Shown here piece by piece: positions 1 to 9,971 of a stretch of 40,937 nt of DNA. Source of the stretch: Phenylobacterium sp. (GTDB lineage: Bacteria; Pseudomonadota; Alphaproteobacteria; Caulobacterales; Caulobacteraceae). The position numbers and the translations under genes are program-made. The notes beneath the pieces were generated by a model. The model was given only the letters and a program-made list of their open reading frames with translations. It was not told where the DNA came from and did no database searches. Where the stretch lies: the NCBI RefSeq assembly GCF_031181185.1, contig NZ_JAPSKZ010000010.1, positions 1 to 40,937 on the forward strand. The letters are read 5' to 3'. Each line of letters begins with the position of its first letter. Position 1 is the first letter of the stretch.

Positions 1-85
1 GTCCCAGTAGATCAGGCCATTGACCGGCGGCGGAACCGAGGACCCGATGATCATGCGCTGGGTCAATGGCCTGATCTACTGGGAC
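1..85. repeat. 25-bp perfect inverted repeat at the window edge
   Basis: Bases 1-25 are the exact reverse complement of bases 61-85, separated by a 35-base loop. The right arm lies inside a short reading frame (47-175). The left arm starts at the first base of the window, so the repeat may extend outside it. A perfect long arm inside coding sequence with no compensating function is unusual. It could be a true hairpin or a fold-back assembly artefact at a contig end. Confidence 0.85.
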
Positions 86-175
86 CTGCCGATGTGGGTG
101 TTCGCCGGCCTCTACCTGGCGCTCTTCGCTGCGGTGCTGGCGTTCTGGAAATTGGTCCCGCCCGCCCGGAAATGA
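47..175 (+). CDS. small single-helix membrane protein, 42 aa
   Basis: The frame opens with ATG after a GAGGA at 38-42 and runs 42 codons to TGA; an in-frame TAG at 8-10 blocks a longer form. The product starts MIMRWVNGLIYWDLPMWVF and contains one long hydrophobic stretch (about residues 15-35), ending in a basic PPARK tail, so a single-pass inner-membrane peptide is likely. I do not recognise a family. The inverted repeat covering its first codons means the upstream context may be artificial, so the true start is uncertain. Confidence 0.45.
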   Translation: MIMRWVNGLIYWDLPMWVFAGLYLALFAAVLAFWKLVPPARK

Positions 176-291
176 TCGTTCCACAGGCAGTTTCGCGAAG
201 CTTTCGCGAAGTCTGTCGCCGCGCTGCAACGAAAGCTTGCCAGGAACATTGTGCGGTGCGAAACGGCCCCCCGCGTACCTGGAGTATACCC

Positions 292-498
292 GTGCTTGAA
301 GTTCCCATGCGTACCTTCCCCGGCCTCTTCGTGGGCCGCCGCACCGTCCTGCAGGCGCAGGAGGTCGCGGGCGAGGCGAAGTTGGGGACGGTCTACCGCT
401 GCGGGGCGTGCGAGGAAGTGATCCTCACCGAAGCCGACGAGACCGCGCTGCGCGACGTGGTCGTCAAGTGCCGCTGCGGCGAGTTCAACCAACTCTAG
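292..498 (+). CDS. small cysteine-pair (zinc-ribbon-like) protein, 68 aa
   Basis: The C-terminal half carries two cysteine pairs, YRCGAC (C-x2-C) and KCRCGE (C-x-C), about 30 residues apart, the layout of a compact zinc ribbon. I chose GTG 292 because GGAG at 281-284 sits seven bases ahead; ATG 307 is an alternative giving 63 aa. The frame is open further upstream to 94, but that part reads as low-quality Arg/Ala-rich sequence and overlaps the preceding small gene. Function is not recognisable; a metal-binding or RNA-associated role is only a guess. It converges on lepA. Confidence 0.5.
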   Translation: MLEVPMRTFPGLFVGRRTVLQAQEVAGEAKLGTVYRCGACEEVILTEADETALRDVVVKCRCGEFNQL

Positions 499-531
499 GC
501 GAGACTCCGCGGACGACCTCGGCCGCGCTTA

Positions 532-2337
<1,806 letters not shown>

Positions 2338-2900
2338 TGCGCGCGCCCTCTAGCACATATCGCGTGCTCTGCGAGGCGCAGGGTCGTCGCGCCGCGGAAA
2401 CCCCCGCGGCCAGCCGGCTGCAAGGCCGGCTACGGGTCGGAGCGGACCCTCAGACGGTCATGCTCCGAGGAGCTGCCTCAGGTGGGTGCTGCTGGGCTGT
2501 CGTGTGGCTGTTGTGCTTCAGCCTTCCGTCATCCGCTCACCGGCGGCGGAAGGCGATCGGAGACAATCGCCAATTCACCCAACGGCGGAATGCGAAATGT
2601 AAAACCTTGTAACCGCGACACCCGCAAAGGTTGTGGTCTCTGAGGAGCGCCAGCAAGCTGCGCCACGAGTGATCGGAGTAGCGTAGTGCGCTTATCTCAA
2701 AGGCCTGAGTTCAAGGGCCGGCCCGGTGCGCCGGGGCGTTCGGCCCGTCGGTTCGCCGCACGCGCGAACCTATCCGGCGCCCCCTCCGAGGGCTCAAATG
2801 AGCCCCGAACCGCTGATGCGCGGGCTCCCCATCGAAATCTGCAGACCGCCTCCACGGCGCGCCATTCGCGCGCGCCGACAAGGCCGCCTCGGAGAACGCC
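2338..2900. other. 563-bp intergenic region, no convincing gene
   Basis: Lies between divergent lepA and the autotransporter. Short frames here lack coding character. I see a perfect 7-bp hairpin, AGCCGGC/GCCGGCT at 2412-2418 and 2425-2431 with loop TGCAAG, and a second small GC hairpin at 2722-2735. No tRNA or riboswitch core was recognised. It must hold the promoters for both flanking genes; a GCTAGA (minus strand, 2349-2354) could be the lepA -10, which would give a very short leader. Confidence 0.5.
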
Positions 2901-3932
2901 ATGCGAATGACGACCTCGGCCGCCCTGCTGGCCACCGCCTCCTGCTTCGCCCTCGCAGCGGCGCTGGCGCCGAACGCCGCCAGCGCGGGAACCTACAACG
3001 CAAGCGACGAGGCGTCGCTGAAGGCCGCGATCGCCAGCGCCAACGCAGATGCGGACGCCAACGCAACCATCACCCTCACCGCCGACATCACGGTCAGCGA
3101 CCCTGCGACCATGCCGGCCGCGAGCAAGCCGATCACGCTGAACAGCGGCGGCTTCGACCTGAGCGTCGTCAGGTTCAACGGCCCGGGCCTCGTGACCGTG
3201 AGCGGCGGCGGAGAGGTTCAGCTGGTCGGCTCCAATGCCATCGCCGGCAACCTCGGGGCTCAGAGCGCGACGGTGCGCCTGCAGAGCGGCACGCTGAACG
3301 CGACGCAGATCGTCACCAGCGGGACCGGCGGAGCCTTTGTCGTCGGCGGTGCGGGGGTCGCCACGGCCACGGGCACGACGCAGGTGGGCGGGAGCGCCGG
3401 GCTGCTCCGGATGGAGGCTGGAGGCGTCCTTCATACGGCCGGCCTCACGATGGGGACCACCTGTGCGGCCGGCGCACTGGTCGTCGATGGCCCAGGCTCT
3501 TTGCTGCACGTGTCAGGCAGCATCAGCGTCAGCGCATCTACGTCGAGCGTGGGTAACCTCCAGGTGACAGGCGGCGGCAGGGTGCAAAGCGCCACGCTGA
3601 CCATCGGCAACGCCTTTTTCGGCAACACGGTCGCATCGCAGCTGACCGTCACAAATCCGGGCTCCACTGTCGCGCTCAGCAGCGACCTGTTTCTCGCACG
3701 AGGCGCCATCTCGGTTCTGGACGGGGGCGCCTTCAGCGCGGCCAGCGGAAACCTGAATGGCGTCGGCGGCGACGCCGACCTGTTCATCCGCAATCCTGGC
3801 TCGAGCTTCAGCGTGACGGCCGACCTGAACGTCGGAGCCGCTACAGCGAACGGGAGGGCCGCCGTCACCGTGGCGGACTCCGCCAACCTGACCGTTGGCG
3901 GCCAACTCAAGCTGGGGCACATCGCGGGCTGA
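2901..3932 (+). CDS. autotransporter fragment 1: signal peptide and first passenger segment
   Basis: 343 codons from ATG 2901 to the premature TGA. The N-terminus (MRMTTSAALLATASCFALAA) is a Sec signal peptide. The rest is short beta-strand repeats rich in Gly, Ser, Thr and Val (for example GGGVLHTAGLTMG-like and DGPGSLLHVSG units), typical of right-handed beta-helix passengers. If the TGA is real, this fragment would be exported and left in the periplasm with no barrel to carry it out. Two codons after the stop the sequence resumes as GVLNIGGVEGQAA, matching a second copy 1.1 kb downstream. Confidence 0.75.
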   Translation: MRMTTSAALLATASCFALAAALAPNAASAGTYNASDEASLKAAIASANADADANATITLTADITVSDPATMPAASKPITLNSGGFDLSVVRFNGPGLVTVSGGGEVQLVGSNAIAGNLGAQSATVRLQSGTLNATQIVTSGTGGAFVVGGAGVATATGTTQVGGSAGLLRMEAGGVLHTAGLTMGTTCAAGALVVDGPGSLLHVSGSISVSASTSSVGNLQVTGGGRVQSATLTIGNAFFGNTVASQLTVTNPGSTVALSSDLFLARGAISVLDGGAFSAASGNLNGVGGDADLFIRNPGSSFSVTADLNVGAATANGRAAVTVADSANLTVGGQLKLGHIAG

Positions 3933-6761
3933 ACCGGCGTCCTGAACATCGGCGGCGTCGAAGGCCAGGCCGCCGCCGCTCCCGGAGCCGTGCAGGCCAC
4001 GACCCTGGTCTTCGGACCGGGCGTCGGCCGGCTCAACTTCAACCACACCTCCATCAACTACGACTTCGGTGCGGCAATCTCCGGCAACGGGGCGATCAAC
4101 CAGGTGGCGGGCGTCACCCGGCTGACGGGCGACAACTCTGGCTTCGCGGGAACGACCACGATCTCGGGCGGAACCCTGAGCATCGGGAACGGCGGGGCAA
4201 CGGGTTCCATCGCCGGGAACATCGTCAACAACGCGACCCTGACCTTCAACCGCACCGGCGCGCTGACCTATGGCGGCGCCATCACCGGCACGGGCGCGGT
4301 GAACATCCAGGGCGGCGGCGCCCTGACATTGACGGGCCAGTCCGCCATCGGCGGCGTCGTCACGCTTGTCGGCAGCACCCTGAACCTCCAGGGCGGCGCC
4401 CAGCTCGAGACGTCGAGCAACTTCAACGCCCGCGGGATCGCGGCGGCGCGCGTCAGCGGGCCGGGATCGGCGCTGCTCGTCGGTGGCGCCGCCATGATCG
4501 GCAACACCGATGGTACTCAGATCACGTTCGTGGTCGAGAACGGGGGAGAGGTCGAGGCCGGCCTCTTCGCGATCGCGTCGAGCGACATCACGCCGGAAGC
4601 CGACGTGACCGTCACCGGGACCGGGTCTCTCATCACCGCCACCGATGTGCAGGTGGCCATCAATGTCGGCGGGAATGTGGGCCGGCTGACGATTTCGGAC
4701 GGCGGCCGGATCAACAGCGCCGGCGCCTGGATCGGTTACGACTTCGGCAACGCCACGCCGGCGGAGGTCACGGTCTCCGACGCCCTTTGGACCGTCACGG
4801 GCAACATGCGGTTCCGCACCGGCCGCATGGAGATCGTCAACGGCGGCTTCGTCGGAGCGGGCAATCTCAACGTGGGCGCGGACGGAGGCCTGGCCGACCT
4901 GCGGGTCGCGGACGGCTCCACGCTCGCGACGGGCGTCTTCAATATCGGTGTCGGCGCCGGGGCAGCCGTCACCACGCTCTCGGGCGGCTCCGCGATCAGC
5001 GTCACCGGTCCGATGAGCATCGCCTTGAACTCGTCGGGCTCCGGAGTGCTCAACATCGGCGGCGCTGAGGGGCAGGCCGCGGCCACGGCGGGCGTGCTCT
5101 CGGCGGCGACGCTGAGCTTCGGGCCCGGCGATGGGCGGCTGAACTTCAACCACACCTCGACGAACTACAGCCTGGCCACGCAGTTCATTGGGCAGGGCGC
5201 GATCAACCAGGTGGCGGGCGTCACCCACCTGACGGGGGCCAGCACGGGCTACACGGGCCTGACCACCATCTCGGGCGGCGAGTTGCGCGTGGACGGGACG
5301 CTTGGCGGCGCGACGAGCACGGTGGCGGTGAACGCGGGCGGTCTGCTGGGCGGCTCGGGCACGGTCGGCGGCGACGTCACGGTGGCCAACGGCGGCGTCC
5401 TCGCGCCGGGCAACAGCCCGGGCACGCTGACCATCGCCGGCGACCTGGTGCTGAACGGCGGCTCGATCCTGCAGATGGAGTTCGGGGCGGCCGACGATCC
5501 CGGCAACGCGCTGAACGACCTGATCGTGGTGGGTGGCGACCTGCGGCTGGATGGGACGATCGATGTCACGGAGACGGCCGGCGGCGTCTTCGGCGACGGG
5601 CTCTATCGGATCATCGACTACACGGGCACGCTCGACGACCAGGGTCTGAACGTGGGCGTCCTGCCGGCCGGCTCGGCCACGGTGCAGACCTCCATCGCCA
5701 ACCAGGTGAACCTGATCGTCAGCGGCGTCTCGGGCGGCGGTGGCGGCGGCGGTGGCGGCGGTCCGCCCCCGCCGACGTTCAGCTTCTGGGACGGCGACGG
5801 CGGGACGGCGGCGGACGGCCAGATCACCGGCGGGTCGGGGACCTGGAGCCGTACGGGGGCGGCCTGGACCAGCGCCGAGGCGACCGCCAACGGCGCCTAC
5901 ACCGAGCCGTCGTTCGCCGTCTTCGCAGGCACGGGCGGAACGGTCACCGTGGACGCCAGCGGGGGACCGATCGGGGCGACCGGCCTGCAGTTCGCCGCCG
6001 ACGGCTACCAGCTCCAGGGTGGGGGGATCGCGCTGGGGACGCCCGAGGCGACGATCCGCGTCGGCGACGGCACGGCGGCGGGCACCGGCTTCACCGCGGT
6101 GATCGCCTCGGAGCTGACGGGCGTGACCCGGGTGGTGAAGGACGACCTCGGGACCCTCGTGCTGACGGGCGCCAACACCTATGCCGGGGGCACCACCATC
6201 GCGGCCGGGACGCTGCGGATCGGCGACGGCGGGACCTCGGGCTCGATCCAGGGCGACGTAGCCAACGAGGGCCGCCTCGTCTTCGACCGGTCGGACGCGG
6301 TGACCTTTGCCGGGACGATCTCCGGCTCGGGCTCGGTGCGCCAGGCCGGGACGGGGACGACCGTGCTGACCGGCGCGAACAGCTATGCCGGCGGCACGAC
6401 CATCGCCGCCGGGACCCTGCAACTGGGCGACGGCGGGACGAGCGGCTCCATCGCGGGCAACGTGGCCAACGACGGGACGCTGGCGTTCAACCGCGCCGAC
6501 GCCGTGACCTTCTCGGGCGTGATCTCGGGCGCGGGCGCGGTGCGCCAGATGGGCGCCGGAACCACGGCGCTGACGGCCGCCAACACCTACGCGGGCGGCA
6601 CGACCATCGCGGCCGGGACCCTGCGGGGAACAGCGGCCAGCTTCGGCTCCGGCGCCATCCAGGACGACGGCGCCCTGGTGATCGACCAGGCGGCGGATGC
6701 GACCTTCGCCAACGCCCTGAACGGCGGCGGGACCTTCACAAGCTCGGCGCGGGACGGCTGA
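3933..6761 (+). CDS. autotransporter fragment 2: central passenger
   Basis: Same frame as fragment 1, open from the TGA to the frameshift; the first usable start inside it is GTG 3990. It holds the second copy of the GVLNIGG...GRLNFNHTS...GAINQVAGVT block, then VTVANGGVLAPGNSPGTLTI, a motif common near the end of autotransporter passengers. A Gly/Pro linker follows, then a new passenger block opening FSFWDGDGGTAADG. Residues encoded at about 6163-6610 form three ~68-aa repeats with the core TYAGGTTIAAGTL, the autotransporter-associated beta-strand repeat (PF12951 type). It ends at an out-of-frame TGA after GGGTFTSSARDG, where GGGTFTKLGAGRLTYSG would be expected. Confidence 0.75.
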   Translation, partial: TGVLNIGGVEGQAAAAPGAVQATTLVFGPGVGRLNFNHTSINYDFGAAISGNGAINQVAGVTRLTGDNSGFAGTTTISGGTLSIGNGGATGSIAGNIVNNATLTFNRTGALTYGGAITGTGAVNIQGGGALTLTGQSAIGGVVTLVGSTLNLQGGAQLETSSNFNARGIAAARVSGPGSALLVGGAAMIGNTDGTQITFVVENGGEVEAGLFAIASSDITPEADVTVTGTGSLITATDVQVAINVGGNVGRLTISDGGRINSAGAWIGYDFGNATPAEVTVSDALWTVTGNMRFRTGRMEIVNGGFVGAGNLNVGADGGLADLRVADGSTLATGVFNIGVGAGAAVTTLSGGSAISVTGPMSIALNSSGSGVLNIGGAEGQAAATAGVLSAATLSFGPGDGRLNFNHTSTNYSLATQFIGQGAINQVAGVTHLTGASTGYTGLTTISGGELRVDGTLGGATSTVAVNAGGLLGGSGTVGGDVTVANGGVLAPGNSPGTLTIAGDLVLNGGSILQMEFGAADDPGNALNDLIVVGGDLRLDGTIDVTETAGGVFGDGLYRIIDYTGTLDDQGLNVGVLPAGSATVQTSIANQVNLIVSGVSGGGGGGGGGGPPPPTFSFWDGDGGTAADGQITGGSGTWSRTGAAWTSAEATANGAYTEPSFAVFAGTGGTVTVDASGGPIGATGLQFAADGYQLQGGGIALGTPEATIRVGDGTAAGTGFTAVIASELTGVTRVVKDDLGTLVLTGANTYAGGTTIAAGTLRIGDGGTSGSIQGDVANEGRLVFDRSDAVTFAGTISGSGSVRQAGTGTTVLTGANSYAGGTTIAAGTLQLGDGGTSGSIAGNVANDGTLAFNRADAVTFSGVISGAGAVRQMGAGTTALTAANTYAGGTTIAAGTLRGTAASFGSGAIQDDGALVIDQAADATFANALNGGGTFTSSARDG
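3941..4183 (+). repeat. intragenic direct repeat, copy 1 (copy 2 at 5050-5281)
   Basis: About 240 bp encoding LNIGGVEGQAAA through TTISGG recurs about 1.1 kb later as LNIGGAEGQAAA through TTISGG. Identity is highest over CTCAACTTCAACCACACCTC-like and GCGATCAACCAGGTGGCGG-like stretches. The passenger therefore grew by duplication of a ~1.1-kb unit. The repeat also tells which residue the premature TGA replaced: a Gly in the second copy. Confidence 0.75.
6163..6610 (+). repeat. three tandem ~204-bp autotransporter strand repeats
   Basis: The core TYAGGTTIAAGTL (or SYAGGTTIAAGTL) begins near 6175, 6379 and 6583, about 204 bp apart, each followed in the first two copies by IGDGGTSGSI-type sequence. 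Near-identical DNA makes this a likely place for recombination or misassembly. Confidence 0.75.
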
Positions 6762-6799
6762 CCTACAGCGGCGCCGGAACCCTCGGCGGCCCCACTGAC

Positions 6800-8350
6800 G
6801 TGCAGGCGGGCGTGCTGGCGGTGAACGGGTCGCTGGCGGGCTCCACCGTGACGGTGCGCGGCGGCGCGGGCCTGACCGGCTCGGGGATTGTCGGCGGCGC
6901 CAACCTCGAGACCGGCGCCACCGTCGCGCCGGGCGAAAGCGGCGTCGGGACGCTCACCGTGAACGGCGGCTTCGCCCAGGCGGCCGGTTCCACCTATCAG
7001 GCGCAGGTCGACCCGGCGACCAGCGCGTCCGACCGCATCGTTGTGGGCGGCGCGGCGACGCTCGCCCCCGGCGCGGTGCTGAACGTGAGCCGCGTGGGCG
7101 GCGGGACTTATCGGGTCGGCCAGTCCTTTGTGGTGCTGAGCGCCGCCGGCGGCGTGACCGGGACCTACACCCTGGCCGGCGAAACCGGGGCGCTGTCCGC
7201 TTTCCTGGGCCTGGACGACGCCTACGACGCCAACAACGTCTATCTCACGGTCGAGCAGGTCCGCGCACTCGCCGAAGCGGCGCAGACGCCGAACCAGACG
7301 GCCGCAGCCACGGGCGCCGACCGCCTGGCGGAGGACAACGCCCTGCGCACGGCGCTGGTCAATCTGGCCGACGATCCGACCGCCCGCGCCGCCTTCGACC
7401 AGCTCTCGGGCGAGGCGCATGCGTCCGGCCAGGCGGTGCTGGTCCAGCAGAGCGGCATGATCCGCGATGCGGCGATGGCGCGGTTGGACGACTGCGATGA
7501 GCAGGTCGGCGCAGCGGAGGAGGCCTGCGACCGGCCCGCGGGCTGGGCCCAGGTGTTCGGCGGCTGGGGCAAGCTGGACGGCGACAGCAACGCCGCCCAG
7601 GCCGACCAGTCCTCGGCCGGCTTCCTGCTCGGAATGGACGCCCCGCTGGGCGGCTGGCGGCTCGGCGCCTTCGCGGGCTACACCCGCTCGGACTGGGACG
7701 TGGACGCCCGCGCCTCCAAGGGCGAGAGCCAGGACTATCACCTCGGCGCCTACGCCGGCCGCGAACGCGGCGCGCTGAGCCTGCGCGCCGGCGGCGCCCT
7801 GGCCTGGCACGAGATCGACACCGACCGCACCGTGGCCTTCCCGGGCCTCAGCCAGTCGCTCGAGGCTGGTTACGACGCCCGCACGACCCAGGCCTTCGCC
7901 GACCTGGCCTACAGCCTCCCGGCCGGCGGCCTCGACTGGAGCCCGTTCGTCAACGTCGCCCACGTGCGGCTGCGGACGGACGGCTTCACCGAGACCGGCG
8001 GCTCGGCGGCGCTGAGCGGCGCGACCGAGACCATGAGCCAGACCGTCACCACGCTCGGCGTCCGGCCATCCACCCGCCTCGCGCTCGGCGGGACCGAGGC
8101 GCGGCTGCGGGCCTTGCTCGGCTGGCGCCACGCCTTTGGAGAGGTCGCGCCCAAGACCAGGGTGGCCTTCGAAGACGGCGAGGCCTTTGCGGTGACGGGG
8201 GCTGCGCTCGCCCGCGACGCGGCGGCGCTGGACCTGCGTCTGGAGCTGCCCTTCGGCGCCCGGGGCATGGCGGGGATTTCCTACGGCGGTCAGTACAGCG
8301 GCAAGGCCACGCAACACCGCCTCAGGGCCGACCTGCGGGTGCGCTTCTAG
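6800..8350 (+). CDS. autotransporter fragment 3: end of passenger and outer-membrane beta-barrel
   Basis: 516 codons in the shifted frame, from GTG 6800, though the homologous frame continues back to about 6740. The first ~150 residues finish the passenger (GLTGSGIVGGANLETGATVA, then APGESGVGTLTVNGG). From about 7260 there is a helical linker, then a C-terminal translocator of roughly 270 residues beginning GWAQVFGGWGKLDGD. It has alternating hydrophobic strands and ends LRADLRVRF. A terminal Phe is the signal for BAM insertion in the outer membrane. This is the PF03797-type barrel. Without a signal peptide it could not be exported as written. Confidence 0.8.
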   Translation: MQAGVLAVNGSLAGSTVTVRGGAGLTGSGIVGGANLETGATVAPGESGVGTLTVNGGFAQAAGSTYQAQVDPATSASDRIVVGGAATLAPGAVLNVSRVGGGTYRVGQSFVVLSAAGGVTGTYTLAGETGALSAFLGLDDAYDANNVYLTVEQVRALAEAAQTPNQTAAATGADRLAEDNALRTALVNLADDPTARAAFDQLSGEAHASGQAVLVQQSGMIRDAAMARLDDCDEQVGAAEEACDRPAGWAQVFGGWGKLDGDSNAAQADQSSAGFLLGMDAPLGGWRLGAFAGYTRSDWDVDARASKGESQDYHLGAYAGRERGALSLRAGGALAWHEIDTDRTVAFPGLSQSLEAGYDARTTQAFADLAYSLPAGGLDWSPFVNVAHVRLRTDGFTETGGSAALSGATETMSQTVTTLGVRPSTRLALGGTEARLRALLGWRHAFGEVAPKTRVAFEDGEAFAVTGAALARDAAALDLRLELPFGARGMAGISYGGQYSGKATQHRLRADLRVRF

Positions 8351-8356
8351 CCAAGC

Positions 8357-8387
8357 GAGGTCGCGTCCGAGCCGCGGGCGCGACCTC
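8357..8387 (+). terminator. hairpin after the autotransporter
   Basis: A perfect 9-bp stem, GAGGTCGCG (8357-8365) with CGCGACCTC (8379-8387), and a 13-base loop start seven bases after the barrel stop codon. There is no T-tract, so it is terminator-like rather than a textbook intrinsic terminator. Confidence 0.5.
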
Positions 8388-8487
8388 ACGCTAGCGCCGT
8401 CGCCACGGGGGCAGCCGCACCCCGGCCGGGGCGGAACGCCGACAACCTGCTCGACGAGACGCGGCGCGGTTCGCTTCGGAGGCGATC

Positions 8488-8643
8488 GTGACAGCCAATG
8501 AGTTCAAGAAGCGCGCTCAAGAAGCCGAACTTGCAGCGAAACGCGCGACGTCGACGGCGGAGCGGGAGGCATACGAACGCGTAGCGCAAGGCTGGCGCCA
8601 GCTTGCGGCGCAAGCGGAGCGTGGCGCCAAGCGCGAGTCCTGA
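8488..8643 (+). CDS. small charged helical protein, 51 aa
   Basis: GTG 8488 is preceded by a perfect GGAGG at 8478-8482 with a five-base spacer, strong support for a real start. The product begins MTANEFKKRAQEAELAAKRA and contains EREAYERVAQGWRQLAAQAE. It is almost entirely Ala, Glu, Lys, Arg and Gln, predicting one or two amphipathic helices. The pattern recalls small alphaproteobacterial proteins with an N-terminal 'EFRxRAxE' and central 'WxxLAxxAE', whose function is unknown to me. It has no signal peptide, stands alone on its strand, and lies between the autotransporter terminator and the convergent GNAT gene. Confidence 0.65.
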   Translation: MTANEFKKRAQEAELAAKRATSTAEREAYERVAQGWRQLAAQAERGAKRES

Positions 8644-8796
8644 ACCCGTCGCGGGCGGTGAGGTCTGCGTCTGGACCTGACCTCAACGTCATGTCGAGAG
8701 CTACGGCTGACTTTGGCCGGGCTACTCGGGGCGGCGCCTGGGCCGGACAGCAGGCGAGGGGCCGCCAGCTCTTCGCCTCACCAGGCCCGAAGATCG

Positions 8797-9384
8797 CTAG
8801 CGCCGCGGCTGGCGCACCATCGGCTTGATTCCGGGGAAATCTCCGGGCTGGACGGAGCCTAAGACTTCGAAGCCATGGCGCTCGTAAAGCGGCTCGTTCT
8901 TGGGGTTGGAGCTCTCGAGGTAAGCGATGACCCTGTCCTCGTCGCAGCGCCGCAACGATTCCCGGAGAATCGCCGACCCGTAGCCGCGCCCCTGGCGGGC
9001 GGGATCGACGCCAATCATCGCCAAGTACCAGTGGGGCTCCTCTGGATGGTAGCGGGCGATGGTCTCGCCCACCTCGGCGAGCACGGGCAATTTCTCCTCC
9101 CGCGCCAGCTCGCCGATCACCGCCATCATGGCCTCTCGGTCCGTGGTAACGCCGGGCGGGAGCCATAGCGCGGCTGCGGCGGCGTCCTCTGCGAGCCAAG
9201 CCGTGCCCGCCTCCAGAGCGGCCCCGCCCATCGCGCGGGCGAAGGGACGGAAGCCCTTCAGGAGCTTTTCGGGCGTGTCCAGCACATAGCGCAGGCAAGG
9301 GTCGCCGCTGAACGCCAGCATGAGCGTGTCGAGAACGGCGTCACTCTCCGACGCTTGCGCGGCGCGCACTCCGTAGTCACTCAT
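8797..9384 (-). CDS. GNAT-family N-acetyltransferase
   Basis: 195 residues. GNAT enzymes transfer acetyl from acetyl-CoA to an amine of a small molecule or protein. The acetyl-CoA-binding motif A is clear: IGVDPARQGRGYGSAIL at about 124-140, with Q-G-R-G-Y-G at 131-136. It is followed by the usual motif B (YLESSNPKNEPLYERHGFEVLG at about 155-176; residues N163 and Y167 occupy the common Asn/Tyr spots). I start at the ATG ending at 9384 because AGGAGG lies just upstream on the minus strand (9390-9395); the frame is open further but that part has no family character. The substrate cannot be told from sequence. Neighbours are unrelated. Confidence 0.88.
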   Translation of the reverse strand: MSDYGVRAAQASESDAVLDTLMLAFSGDPCLRYVLDTPEKLLKGFRPFARAMGGAALEAGTAWLAEDAAAAALWLPPGVTTDREAMMAVIGELAREEKLPVLAEVGETIARYHPEEPHWYLAMIGVDPARQGRGYGSAILRESLRRCDEDRVIAYLESSNPKNEPLYERHGFEVLGSVQPGDFPGIKPMVRQPRR

Positions 9385-9539
9385 GACAACCTCCTGCGCC
9401 TCTCCTGGCAGCTGACCAGTTGAGCAGGCGCTGCAGGGCCTGACCAGGGATGTGAGCTCAACTTCGGGCTCCGAACAGCGAGCGGGGACGCACCCAAGCG
9501 CGGTCGCCGTCCGACAAATTCCGCGGCTAGCTCTCGAAC

Positions 9540-9914
9540 ATGGCCCGCCTCCCGTTTCCTGCCCTCCCACATCTTTGGATCGTCGGCCTCGCCGTGTTCG
9601 CTCTGCCGGGATTGGGGGCCGCCCAGCCTCGGGCATCGGATCCGGACCTCGAGTGCCTCGTCGACGTGGCGAGGTCGAAAGGCAGGCTCGCGGACGCCGA
9701 CAAGCGGCGTGCTGACCTCGCGATGATGTACTACCTGGGTCGCCTGACCACTCGGATGAGCGAGACGGAAGTCGCCGAGCGGATCGCGCAACTGCCGCGC
9801 CCGACCACGGAGGAGCAGGCGACGGCGATCAGACGTCGCTGCGCCGCCGACCTTCTTACCGCCGCCATCTTCCTGGCTCCGATCAACAAGGCGCTGTCGG
9901 AGGCGGCCAAGTAG
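9540..9914 (+). CDS. small exported protein of unknown function, 124 aa
   Basis: Begins with a Sec-type signal (MARLPFPALPHLWIVGLAVF, hydrophobic core, then LGAAQ), with cleavage likely near residue 28. The mature part is helical, with two cysteines, C39 (LECLVDVA) and C101 (RRRCAADL), that could form a disulfide, and ends INKALSEAAK. No Shine-Dalgarno is visible. GGCTAGCTC about 10 bases before the ATG could be a -10 for a nearly leaderless transcript. No family name comes to mind. It precedes eipA on the same strand, 134 bp away. Confidence 0.65.
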   Translation: MARLPFPALPHLWIVGLAVFALPGLGAAQPRASDPDLECLVDVARSKGRLADADKRRADLAMMYYLGRLTTRMSETEVAERIAQLPRPTTEEQATAIRRRCAADLLTAAIFLAPINKALSEAAK

Positions 9915-9971
9915 TCGCCGACAGCGCCGCGGCGGATGAGCGGGTGGGACGTCGCGTCACGGCGATTGTGG

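Larger units (their letters stand above)
2901..8350 (+). pseudogene. autotransporter adhesin gene interrupted by a stop codon and a frameshift
   Basis: Three consecutive frames read as one type V secretion autotransporter of about 1,816 aa. Order: signal peptide (first ~28 residues, ending NAASA-G), a long Gly/Ala/Thr-rich beta-helix passenger, a Gly10-Pro4 linker near 5739-5775, a second passenger block with three tandem beta-strand repeats, and a C-terminal beta-barrel ending in Phe. The frame is broken by TGA at 3930-3932, with homology continuing in the same frame, and by loss of one base near 6738-6740, after which homology continues in another frame. As written, no product could hold both signal peptide and barrel. 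This is either genuine decay or two assembly errors. GGAG at 2891-2894 precedes ATG 2901, and a hairpin at 8357-8387 follows. Confidence 0.85.

Noticed and set aside
3930-3932. TGA read as selenocysteine or programmed readthrough
   Set aside because: No SECIS-like hairpin is evident, and the duplicated copy has Gly there, so a nonsense change is simpler.
5736-5775. GGC/GGT run as a phase-variable simple repeat
   Set aside because: It encodes the Gly/Pro linker common between autotransporter blocks and is interrupted by GGT codons; it is in frame.
3513-6422. 969-aa open frame antisense to the autotransporter
   Set aside because: Arg/Gly/Ala-rich with no domain; a product of high GC and third-position bias opposite a real gene.
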